63,156 nt of DNA from a virus. The notes under the pieces are model-generated. The model was not told the DNA's origin and did no database searches. It saw only the letters and a list, made by a program, of their open reading frames with translations. Location: positions 1-63,156 of IMG/VR virus record IMGVR_UViG_3300032236_000575. One strand, written 5' to 3'. Positions within the stretch are counted from its first letter, which is position 1, and each line of letters begins with the position of its first letter. The position numbers and the translations under genes are program-made. Positions 18,401 through 24,852 of the stretch are shown in pieces.

Positions 18401-19218
18401 ATGTTGCTGATCTGATCGAAGCCAGCACCACTCAAAGCGGCAACATCCTCGACAGTCTTGGTGTACTTCTGCATCGAAACACCAAGCTGCTCAGGGATTC
18501 CCGCAGCAGCAGCAGCGGCAGCAGGAGCAAGGATCTCAGTGAACGAATACGCAGTACCAGCCGTCGCATCCTGAATGCCCCTAAAGACATCCTTGATCCG
18601 ATCACCAGTCATGCCCAAAGACTCAAGCTTGACTTGCGTGTCCTCGATGACTGACAAGTTCTCAAAACCGGCTCTGATGAACTCACCGACGCTCGTTGCG
18701 ACACCGACGATACCGGCGAACTGAATGAACTGGTTCTTGAAGAACTCGCTGAACTTCGAACCGGCTTCCTTGCCGCCCTCTGCGAACGTCGTCGCCATCT
18801 CTTTAGCTTGCATGCGAGCCTGAAGTTGGTTGCGCTGCATAGCAGTTTGAAGATGCGTTTCAAGAGCCTTGCCCATGTCGGCGGCTTTAGCAGTGAAGTC
18901 CGCACGCATCTCAGACGTGAACTGACCCCACGCTCTGCTAGACCCGGCAGCGTGGCCGATGCGATCCTCGAAAGACTTCCACGAGGACTGCATCTTCTCC
19001 AGTTCAGCTTCGAACTGCGAGTACAAGCCGAGGCCACCGCTTCCGGTGCGCTTCAAGCCTTGCGACATTGCATCGCCAAGCTTCTGTCCGGCACGCTCGC
19101 CGGACTGCTGAGCCTTCGCTTCAAGTTCCTGAAGGTCTTTCGCGACAGCAGACATCGCGCCGCCGTACTTGACGGTCAGTTCGATGTAGCCAGTTGCGAG
19201 CTTTGTACCTTCAGCCAT
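15421..19218 (-). CDS. Tape measure protein with embedded peptidase-like domain
   Basis: At 1265 aa, its length should set the tail length. The N-terminal third is coiled-coil and helical (KDLQELEAKAQQSGERAGQK). Residues about 175-260 contain the TMP core (TQVKLESLGMTGDRIKDVF...AAAAAAGIPEQLG). Residues about 690-810 look like a peptidase M15-like zinc domain (WHSMNRAVDISGP, then GGHVHLALQG). Such inserts in actinobacteriophage tape measures cut peptidoglycan during DNA entry. The C-terminal third is Gly/Pro-rich with a long coiled coil (HHLDQLNEKLKQEAALRDKL). It is the longest gene of the tail block. Confidence 0.93.
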   Translation of the reverse strand: MAEGTKLATGYIELTVKYGGAMSAVAKDLQELEAKAQQSGERAGQKLGDAMSQGLKRTGSGGLGLYSQFEAELEKMQSSWKSFEDRIGHAAGSSRAWGQFTSEMRADFTAKAADMGKALETHLQTAMQRNQLQARMQAKEMATTFAEGGKEAGSKFSEFFKNQFIQFAGIVGVATSVGEFIRAGFENLSVIEDTQVKLESLGMTGDRIKDVFRGIQDATAGTAYSFTEILAPAAAAAAAGIPEQLGVSMQKYTKTVEDVAALSGAGFDQISNMMTKAATRDKATVRDLIQLAENNVPFSQWLREDLGISQSDVDELISKGDVTFQMYFETMQNHAQGAAERMGDTLGGQLHLIGQNVGSIAQAVMEPFFGQAGGAVKSLNDKLADFATWLHAHQPEIVGFFETVADKAFGMVEGVMHALQSAAGKVGEILKDIGKGEGIFDFLPDSVLKGLTDAGNSFSNFSDSIGRGADNVDKLKGKLDGGFDNMKYLAELSGIFEENWSKAHVASDGMSIEASNIDDTQKGQLQDRGFTVKDLGNGQVQIAPDASKTGASPWDDGKSVFQSAEAAFEHFKRTAEEDKVKTSADTDPAKNQIESLPKQIGDGNGLVIPAKLDVDKSALDNLTASIGLGAGSFAFGNMGLGAGSYASGSGVELGPGRTDINAPVVPGTGSNYNIVDWMKNMVNVFDSSTATKLSITADREGATGKGVEPGDVGHPLDKAWHSMNRAVDISGPTADMAKFVQWWTSNPANVASTLELIHNDSLGSTARNIKNGQMGNGFDIFGSDLMAQHGPDPSNGGHVHLALQGVPISFDGQGNMMIGSGANAFTVSPDGKLGGGLFGSGGLNPGSGGVLNTSAGGVALSDYSRPLTPADLQPGPVLPSNPGATYDENGDPNPAPPVTPAGAMPNPLMPQTSSGKKPKVNPDLVNNPDLANLPTAMVNPYTGAVNPYAAPNYTGWGPKPSEVNQHEYELRGINREYDQMNHHLDQLNEKLKQEAALRDKLAAIVNQHPNDKDAQANLKAQQQVVDDQQAQIGDLQYQMEGNRIRLQNSNDAWNDKLNQDQYRQDKSQYGMDGRGVGGAGNGKGRNPFAIPDLGQMSSIFQKGVTEEFLPPGFENPLDNPIVKGAAGILGFISGMMPDPMSKALFAGAADVLSGKGGGSALMSIIPEQLGGRMKAQQQQMDPSAVVGSASLGMPGPFGAPSGPLPGPADLATPPGGGSVYNIGPQYNGAVIQGADPVQQAQQAQTAQTNAIRAVPQTQVLPVARP

Positions 19219-19226
19219 CTAGGTTG

Positions 19227-19493
19227 TTACCCTTCGTCGTCGGCGTTTTGCCACAACCGATAAAGCTCGGTGATCTGCTTCTGAGGCATGACATCGAAAA
19301 TGTTTGCGCCAGCACCATTTCCATCGAGAGGCCACTTCTCGGGGGAGATCAATCCCCACTCCAGATAGGCCCAAACTTGGGCCTCGATGTTGCCGACGTT
19401 GTGACGCGAGATCCGCCCCGGCGCATCGCCGTAAGGCTTGAACTGCAACTCGACATCTTTACCGTCGATCTGAGTCTTAAACGTAAAAGACAT
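19227..19493 (-). CDS. Small tail assembly protein
   Basis: An 88-aa protein directly before the tape measure. It begins with a beta hairpin (MSFTFKTQIDGKDVELQFKP) and continues helically (NIEAQVWAYLEWGLI, PQKQITELYRLWQNAD). Its size and position match a tail assembly chaperone, although the larger chaperone-like gene lies upstream. The exact role is inferred from position. Confidence 0.65.
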   Translation of the reverse strand: MSFTFKTQIDGKDVELQFKPYGDAPGRISRHNVGNIEAQVWAYLEWGLISPEKWPLDGNGAGANIFDVMPQKQITELYRLWQNADDEG

Positions 19494-19514
19494 GATGGGT
19501 GTCTTCCTTCTGTA

Positions 19515-20156
19515 TTAATGGAATATGTTGTGCAACTTGCGATCCCGTGCAGGATCATTGCGCTCATCGAGGTTGAACACCTCACGCAGCTTGTCAATCG
19601 GAACAGGCTTAACCTTGCTGCCCTTCCTGGCAGGATTCGGCTGCACGCCGGGACGAGGAACACGATCCGGCGGGTTACCGCCCTCCGACGCTGACTTAGT
19701 CTTCGCCCACTGCAGCCAACCCAAGTAATCGACAGCCTCTGCAATGAGCATGTTCGTTTTGTTCCAACCGGCAGACTCAGGATTCGTCGCGGCATACAAC
19801 TTCGAATCAACGCCAATGTGAGAGATGAACACCCACAAGTCACGCCAGTTGAACTCAGGTGAAGGACAATGACGCAAACGAAGACCAATACCTAACAGGT
19901 CGGCTTCTAACGCATCGCTGTGCCTCTTGATCAAAGCGATCATCGACCGCACTTGATTCATCGTCACGGTTGAATCCTTCTCCCACCGTTTAATCAGTGA
20001 GCGGATCTTCCTCATCGGAGCTTCATCGAAAGGCTGCAGATCTATTGCAGCCCAACGCAATATCTGCCACACGTCGCCGGACTCGACAACATCAGCAGGG
20101 ATCTCCGCGAGTGTTTTCAGAGCAACCTTCTGCCCTGTCAATGTGTAGCTGAGCAT
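19515..20156 (-). CDS. Tail assembly chaperone (fused G/T type)
   Basis: A 213-aa protein. The first 110 residues form a helical G-like domain (TLAEIPADVVESGDVWQIL ... MNQVRSMIALIKRHSD). The second part has the T-like pattern of actinobacteriophage chaperones: WRDLWVFISHIG, DSKLYAATNPES, GWNKTNMLIAEAVDYLGWLQ, then a Pro/Arg-rich tail. Normally T is reached by programmed frameshifting, but here both parts lie in one frame. The ATG follows directly on a copy of the palindromic site, whose TGGAACG may also serve as the ribosome binding site. Confidence 0.75.
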   Translation of the reverse strand: MLSYTLTGQKVALKTLAEIPADVVESGDVWQILRWAAIDLQPFDEAPMRKIRSLIKRWEKDSTVTMNQVRSMIALIKRHSDALEADLLGIGLRLRHCPSPEFNWRDLWVFISHIGVDSKLYAATNPESAGWNKTNMLIAEAVDYLGWLQWAKTKSASEGGNPPDRVPRPGVQPNPARKGSKVKPVPIDKLREVFNLDERNDPARDRKLHNIFH

Positions 20157-20173
20157 CGTTCCACGGTGGAACG
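20157..20173. promoter_or_regulatory. Palindromic site 2 (CGTTCCA-CGG-TGGAACG)
   Basis: A perfect 7+7 palindrome that abuts the ATG of the tail chaperone on the minus strand and touches the hairpin at 20173-20224. Binding here, or RNA folding of this element, could set chaperone expression relative to the very abundant major tail protein. Confidence 0.6.
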
Positions 20174-20224
20174 GTGGTCCGGCCCAAGAACTGTCAACCA
20201 GCAGTCCTCAAAGGCCGGACCACC
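20173..20224 (-). terminator. Hairpin between major tail protein and tail chaperone
   Basis: A perfect 12-bp inverted repeat (GGTGGTCCGGCC with GGCCGGACCACC) encloses a 28-nt loop just after the major tail stop. It has no U-run, so it is better seen as an attenuator or RNA-stability hairpin that lowers downstream expression than as a full terminator. Confidence 0.65.
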
Positions 20225-20234
20225 TACACCCTAA

Positions 20235-20825
20235 TTACGAACCCGAAACCACACCGTCATCGGTGAAGGTGACAATGTTGTCATTGCCCCGCACCGTTTC
20301 GAATGCCTCAACCATGATCTTGTACTCGATGGTGTCGGTAGACGCGAGCTTGATGTCCGCGACGGTGATGATCTTGCCGTCCGCAATGTAGTTGCGGTAC
20401 TTTGCACCGGACTCGCTGTCATAGGAGTCGATGACCCATGACTGGTGCGGCAGCTTGATCGCGTTCTTGTTGACCTGGATCTGCGTACCGTGCTGGGTGG
20501 TCGCAGGAGTGACGGTCACGTTGCCTGCGCCGAAGACGGCCTTGAGCACGTTGGCGTTGACGGACTCCAGAAGAGTGAACTCGATCATCGAGTTGTACTC
20601 AGTCTGAAGCACTTTCACCACTTTGCCGCCGAAGCTGCGCTTGTAGTCGATCTTGCGATCGTTCTTCTCCACGAAGCCGTCGCGGCCTGCATAGCCCAGG
20701 TCCACCCAGGCAACGCCAAGGGTAGAAGTAGCAGAAGTCGGAGCAGTGGTGCCCAGAGGCGCGACAAAGACCACGCCAGAAGCGAGCGGCTGCCCGGTAT
20801 AAATGTTGGTGACATTGGATGCCAT
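20235..20825 (-). CDS. Major tail tube protein
   Basis: A 196-aa protein. Its beta-rich sequence (SGVVFVAPLGTTAPTS, WVDLGYAGRDGFVEKNDR, GGKVVKVLQTEYNSMIEFTL, YNYIADGKIITVADIK-like C-terminal half) matches siphovirus major tail subunits of actinobacteriophages in size, fold pattern and place. It is followed by a strong hairpin, as expected for a highly expressed gene. Confidence 0.9.
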   Translation of the reverse strand: MASNVTNIYTGQPLASGVVFVAPLGTTAPTSATSTLGVAWVDLGYAGRDGFVEKNDRKIDYKRSFGGKVVKVLQTEYNSMIEFTLLESVNANVLKAVFGAGNVTVTPATTQHGTQIQVNKNAIKLPHQSWVIDSYDSESGAKYRNYIADGKIITVADIKLASTDTIEYKIMVEAFETVRGNDNIVTFTDDGVVSGS

Positions 20826-20852
20826 TGATGAAACTCCTTGTGAAAGAGAAAC

Positions 20853-21287
20853 TTACGAGCCGATCTGTCGGCTACGAATCAGAATGTCCACGGTCATCTG
20901 TGCGCGTGGAGTGGCCGAGGGATCGGAAGGGTCAGGCCAATAGTAAGGCTCACCGACAACGGTTACATCCCTGAAACCTGAACCCGCCCTGTACATTCCA
21001 TCGATCATGTAGCCGCGAACCATTTCGGCTGTGCGGCACGCCTGCGCCTCTGTTGTGTCATAGCAGTCGATGATGAGGCGGCGCATGGCAAGAACCATGT
21101 TCATCGTGCTGCGTCCCGTTGGGGCACCGCGAACCGTCACCAACCTTGCCGGTCGGGGATTAGGAACCTGCGATGCCACAACGATATCCAATGGAAGTCG
21201 CTGCCGAAGGTAGCGAACACCCACCACGGTTCCGTACTCAAAGAACCCCGTGTCTGGGATGTCAAGTCCGGTAACCGAATCCTTCAT
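20853..21287 (-). CDS. Tail terminator-like protein
   Basis: A 144-aa protein just before the major tail gene. It has the alpha/beta pattern of tail-completion/terminator proteins: YLRQRLPLDIVVASQVPNPR, LVTVRGAPTGRSTMNMVLAMRRLIIDCY, then RAQMTVDILIRSRQIGS. It caps the tail tube and joins it to the head. The start overlaps the upstream connector gene by four bases. Assignment is mainly by order and pattern. Confidence 0.75.
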   Translation of the reverse strand: MKDSVTGLDIPDTGFFEYGTVVGVRYLRQRLPLDIVVASQVPNPRPARLVTVRGAPTGRSTMNMVLAMRRLIIDCYDTTEAQACRTAEMVRGYMIDGMYRAGSGFRDVTVVGEPYYWPDPSDPSATPRAQMTVDILIRSRQIGS

Positions 21288-21571
21288 CGGAGAGCGGCCT
21301 CCACTAAATAGAAGTTGGTAATCAACCTCGCGTAAGCGATGTTGTCCAGCTTCGCCGCCCTGGTTCTCGTAATGACTGTTGCGCGAAAAGCGTGCAGCCT
21401 CAACGGAACTCCTTCGCCAACGGTGTCAACGTCAGCGATATAACCCTGGTTGTCCAGCCCTGCATCAATGTTGCACTTTGCAGCAAGCTCCTGGCATGCG
21501 GGAAGAAGATGCTTATCGACAATCTCTTCCTCGACGCTATGCCACTCACGAGCATGGAACTGAATCCTCAT
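21284..21571 (-). CDS. Head-tail connector (HK97 gp10-like position)
   Basis: A 95-aa protein with an N-terminal helix (EWHSVEEEIVDKHLLPACQELAAKC) followed by beta strands (PLRLHAFRATVITRTRAAKLD). Its order between stopper and terminator matches the minor connector or tail-component gp10-like proteins. Four-base overlaps on both sides show translational coupling. Confidence 0.65.
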   Translation of the reverse strand: MRIQFHAREWHSVEEEIVDKHLLPACQELAAKCNIDAGLDNQGYIADVDTVGEGVPLRLHAFRATVITRTRAAKLDNIAYARLITNFYLVEAALR

Positions 21572-21909
21572 CCCTCAACCCTCTTCAAGATAAAGATGTT
21601 TCCCGGCTGCCAGCGATCGAAACCATGAATCTCAATGTCTCGCCCAGTGATCTCAAACAGCCCTTCCGGCAGGCGGATTCGGTCTTTGATACTCGGTGAG
21701 AAGTCAGGAGGGCACATCAAGAACCCCTCAAGGTGTTCTTCCTTGATGTGGCCGTCCTGCGTCACCATCGAGGTGATATCCCAACCCTGCACGGCAATCT
21801 GAACCGGGGAGGACCATGACTGCACAGCGTTGCCAAGCTCATCAATTCCAGTAGAGGAAAAAGCAAACCAGTCAACGAGATACGGTGCGGGGAAAGAACC
21901 TACGCCCAT
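21568..21909 (-). CDS. Head-tail stopper-like protein
   Basis: A 113-aa beta-rich protein (VDWFAFSSTGIDELGNAV, PVQIAVQGWDITS, FLMCPPDFSPSIKDRIRLP, GLFEITGRDIEIHGF). This resembles the SPP1 gp16-like stopper fold that closes the connector after packaging. Its place after the adaptor supports the call. Confidence 0.7.
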   Translation of the reverse strand: MGVGSFPAPYLVDWFAFSSTGIDELGNAVQSWSSPVQIAVQGWDITSMVTQDGHIKEEHLEGFLMCPPDFSPSIKDRIRLPEGLFEITGRDIEIHGFDRWQPGNIFILKRVEG

Positions 21910-22631
21910 GAACTATCCGAGAAGAAGCTGGAGTAGTAGTAGTCACGAGATGACATCTGCTGAACAATCATCGGAGGTGCAGGGTATCGATACGAGCGAG
22001 CAACCTCGACATCGTGATCAGTGAACCCTGTGTCGCCGGACGAAACCCAGTCAGCAGTCATCTGACGAAAGTGTCTGGACTGCAACTCTTTTGACTGCCT
22101 GACAGCGGACATCGGATCGACGGTAAGGTTCCTCGCGGCGATGTCGGCCACCGCAGCGGTGACATCCAACGGCACAGCAGTGCTCCACGAATAGTTGACC
22201 TCAGTGAGCCGTCCGCCCATCTGCCAGTAATACCAGTCATCCCATCGCAACCAGGCACCATCAACGTGCCACGCTGGCGCAGTGTCGGGGATGGTGAACA
22301 AGGTGCCGGGATCAACCGGCACCTCGCTACCAGTGATGACGGGAACTTCTAAACTCACTGCGCCCCAACTGAACTGAGGAAGACCCTCAATTGCGATTCC
22401 GAGAATGGTGCTCGGAGCTTCCAAGAGCCGGACTGCACCGGCTTGGATGCGGAACTGGTGAGTGTAAGTCCCTGGAGAGAAGATGCGTTGCGCCTCTAAC
22501 CGGAACCGGCGCGAAACCTTCGCAAGAGTCTGATCCATGCGGATCTTCATCGGCTGCGGAAGCTCGCTAACGTATTGCACGCCAAGCGAATTGGCGACAT
22601 CATTGCCAGTAGCCAGAGGCGGCAACGTCAT
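21900..22631 (-). CDS. Head-tail adaptor
   Basis: A 243-aa protein after the capsid gene. It begins with gp15-like helices (PPLATGNDVANSLGVQYVSE, QTLAKVSRRFRLEAQRIF) and then has a beta insertion (THQFRIQAGAVRLLEAPSTI). A later helix is VTAAVADIAARNLT. Such adaptors bind under the portal ring. It is longer than minimal adaptors, and the insertion is usual in actinobacteriophages. Confidence 0.75.
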   Translation of the reverse strand: MTLPPLATGNDVANSLGVQYVSELPQPMKIRMDQTLAKVSRRFRLEAQRIFSPGTYTHQFRIQAGAVRLLEAPSTILGIAIEGLPQFSWGAVSLEVPVITGSEVPVDPGTLFTIPDTAPAWHVDGAWLRWDDWYYWQMGGRLTEVNYSWSTAVPLDVTAAVADIAARNLTVDPMSAVRQSKELQSRHFRQMTADWVSSGDTGFTDHDVEVARSYRYPAPPMIVQQMSSRDYYYSSFFSDSSWA

Positions 22632-22650
22632 CTACTTCTCCTTGAGTGTT

Positions 22651-23484
22651 TTAGCTGCCGCTGACACCGTAGGTGACAACACCCACCGGCTTGACAACTT
22701 TGCCGCCGTACACATGCAGTGAACGGATGCGGTCAGCGAACTTGTCCTGGCTGCGGAGAGCCTCGACCTGATCGATCTGCGACACGAAAGCAGCAGCGCG
22801 AGAGTTGAACGCGATGAACTGCGGAACATCGTTGCTCGGCAGGTGATTCGAAACAACCACCTGGAAGTCGAGCAGCCGTCCGAGAGTCGCGTTACGCAGA
22901 CCCGGCGTGCCCTGCTCGCCCGTGTTCCAGAAGTTCGTCAACTTCGAATCGGCACCCAGGAGGAAGCCTTCGAACTCGGCGTTGACGGCGAGAACACGGT
23001 TGTCCGGCGGCACGTTGTTCTTGTTCAACTGCTTGCGAGCGTCCTTGATGAGATTGAACGCATCGTTGCCGGTGGTGATGCTCGAAACGGAAGTGGTAAG
23101 ACGACTTCCGTTCTGCGCCAGCAGGTTAGCGATGAAGCGGTCGGTGTCGGCCACCATCGCGTAAGCGGCGGCATCGGTGTACGGCTGCAGAGAACCAGCG
23201 GCCTGCGCCCGGTCGATGTCATCGACGTAGAAGTCGATTGACTTCTCCTGGTTGATCAGCAGATCGATGCCGGTGTCGGTGATAGCGTCGGCGGAGGTAA
23301 CTCGACCAGCGGCCTTGTAGTCCTTGACGGTCGGCGCAACCACACCAGTGATCTTCACCGTGTTGCCCTTGGTCGCAAGACCTTCGTACTCGCGGTTAAC
23401 GAGCGACGGGAACACGTTCTGAGCCAGCCACAGTTCCAGCATCGAAGCTGCCCAAAGCTGTGGGATAAAATTAGTGATAGCCAT
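22651..23484 (-). CDS. Major capsid protein
   Basis: A 277-aa protein following the scaffold gene. The N terminus (FIPQLWAASMLELWLAQNVF, then NREYEGLATKGNTVKITGV) is typical of the coat family common in phages of Mycobacteriales. It contains helical FYVDDIDRAQAAG and DRFIANLLAQNGS, then NAEFEGFLLGADSKLTNFW and DFQVVVSNHLP. It assembles the icosahedral shell. A separate scaffold gene lies directly upstream. Confidence 0.92.
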   Translation of the reverse strand: MAITNFIPQLWAASMLELWLAQNVFPSLVNREYEGLATKGNTVKITGVVAPTVKDYKAAGRVTSADAITDTGIDLLINQEKSIDFYVDDIDRAQAAGSLQPYTDAAAYAMVADTDRFIANLLAQNGSRLTTSVSSITTGNDAFNLIKDARKQLNKNNVPPDNRVLAVNAEFEGFLLGADSKLTNFWNTGEQGTPGLRNATLGRLLDFQVVVSNHLPSNDVPQFIAFNSRAAAFVSQIDQVEALRSQDKFADRIRSLHVYGGKVVKPVGVVTYGVSGS

Positions 23485-23502
23485 AGTTGGCGAATCTCCT
23501 TA

Positions 23503-24156
23503 CTACACTTGCTTTCCCATGAGAACGTCCAGGCGTCCTTCTTTGTACGCTTTGGTGATCTCATGGGGAGACATATTGTTTAGTTCGTCACGCGACTTGA
23601 TTTGTCCGGCACGTTCGTCGCCCGGTTTGCCGTCGCTGTTGACATTGGATGCTGGTGCCGCGAGCGGAACTCCAGCTTGCTTCACGAACTCCTTTGCCCA
23701 CGAAAGTGCCTGCGTTGCAGACTCTCTCATCGACTCTTCATCGGTGCCTGTGATCTGAGTCGGGGGAACACCTGTTTCTCGGGCGACACGTTCCCGAATG
23801 CGTTCCCTGCGCTCCGACTCGACTTCGGCGCGAAGCTTGTTGACCTCGGCCAACGGATCCGCTTCGCCTTCATCCTTACCGCCCAACTGATCGCGCAAGT
23901 CGCGGAACCGCTTTGCGTCCTCAAGATTCTGCTTCGCTGTGCGTTCCCAATCTCGGGTCTGTTTGCGGAAGTTACGCAGACGCTCAAGTTCATCGCGCTC
24001 TTCGGAAGTCAAACCGGCTTCAGTGTCGGCCTTCGCTTCTAATCGCGCTTCCTCCGTCGCTGCCGGTGTCGAATCAGATTGCGGCGCAGTCTGTTTGGCA
24101 CCCGGCATGTCTAGAGGTGTTGGCGGTGCAGTGTCGATGATTTCGTTTTCGGACAA
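23503..24156 (-). CDS. Capsid scaffolding protein
   Basis: A 217-aa, highly charged and helical protein that starts at a TTG with AAAGGAG eight bases upstream. The N terminus is disordered and acidic. Residues 50-120 are coiled coil (TSEERDELERLRNFRKQTR ... KLRAEVESERRERIRER). The C terminus (SPHEITKAYKEGRLDVLMGK) is the short capsid-binding helix seen in such scaffolds. It directs capsid assembly and leaves before maturation. Confidence 0.88.
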   Translation of the reverse strand: MSENEIIDTAPPTPLDMPGAKQTAPQSDSTPAATEEARLEAKADTEAGLTSEERDELERLRNFRKQTRDWERTAKQNLEDAKRFRDLRDQLGGKDEGEADPLAEVNKLRAEVESERRERIRERVARETGVPPTQITGTDEESMRESATQALSWAKEFVKQAGVPLAAPASNVNSDGKPGDERAGQIKSRDELNNMSPHEITKAYKEGRLDVLMGKQV

Positions 24157-24227
24157 TGGATTGCTCCTTTAGCATTTCGCTAGAACCCCATTTCGGGGCG
24201 AATCCTGCAGTGTTGCAGGAAGAAACC

Positions 24228-24494
24228 TTATTGCGCTTCAAACATTGAAGCGATCTGCTCGTCTTGGTCCCTCGCGTGGGTGCCGTCGAGCATTCGGGCG
24301 AACTCCACCCGGCAAGCAGCGATATCAACGGGACGCTTCTTCTTTTGCGCCCCAAGGTCATTCAGTGCCGCGATCGTCGGCCCGTCCAAGCCGGTGCATG
24401 TAGGAACCCAGCGACGGTTGCCCTTGACGATGTCATCGAGAAAACGATTGAACGTCCTCATCAATTCAGCACGAGTCGGTGGGCTGAGTTGCAC
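24228..24494 (-). CDS. Hypothetical 88-aa protein of the head operon
   Basis: A GTG start overlaps the preceding stop (TAGTG). The protein is helical and charged (TRAELMRTFNRFLDDIVKGN, DIAACRVEFARMLDG). No family is recognised. It may be a head-assembly accessory gene because it lies between the MuF protein and the scaffold. Confidence 0.6.
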   Translation of the reverse strand: MQLSPPTRAELMRTFNRFLDDIVKGNRRWVPTCTGLDGPTIAALNDLGAQKKKRPVDIAACRVEFARMLDGTHARDQDEQIASMFEAQ

Positions 24495-24643
24495 TACTTG
24501 CTTTTCTTCGCCGTCTTCGCAGCGGCCTTGAAGTCTGAGCTTGACGGCGCACCCTTCGTACCTGGCTTACGCATGCGCTCTCCTGATCCGTTCTTGATGC
24601 GCTCTTGCTTTGCGTGGATGTTTGCGTAGAGTCCGTTTGCCAT
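24494..24643 (-). CDS. Small basic head-operon protein (DUF7302-like)
   Basis: A 49-aa Lys/Arg-rich peptide from ATG 24643. It contains RMRKPGTKGAPSSSDFKAA near its centre, a pattern I recognise from small conserved actinobacteriophage proteins in head operons. The function is unknown. The basic charge suggests nucleic acid or capsid contact. Confidence 0.6.
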   Translation of the reverse strand: MANGLYANIHAKQERIKNGSGERMRKPGTKGAPSSSDFKAAAKTAKKSK

Positions 24644-24654
24644 TGTTAACCCCT

Positions 24655-24852
24655 TTACGGTTGCGCGTCCTCGATGTCGCCCTCGGTGTACTTCACGATG
24701 ATGTAGCCGTCGCCACCGGCCTGCGGAACATAAACGATGAATCCTGTTGGCGCGTCGAGCGTTTCGGCGTATGCCATTGCGCCCTGGAGTGAGTCGAAGC
24801 GGCTGTCTTTGATGCCTTCGAAGTGTGTTTGAAAGTAGTGGATTGTGTTCAC
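24655..24852 (-). CDS. Hypothetical 65-aa protein
   Basis: A small soluble protein (FQTHFEGIKDSRFDSLQGAM, TGFIVYVPQAGGDGYIIVKY) from ATG 24852, overlapping the MuF-protein stop by four bases. The pattern is beta-alpha-beta. No family is recognised. Confidence 0.6.
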   Translation of the reverse strand: MNTIHYFQTHFEGIKDSRFDSLQGAMAYAETLDAPTGFIVYVPQAGGDGYIIVKYTEGDIEDAQP

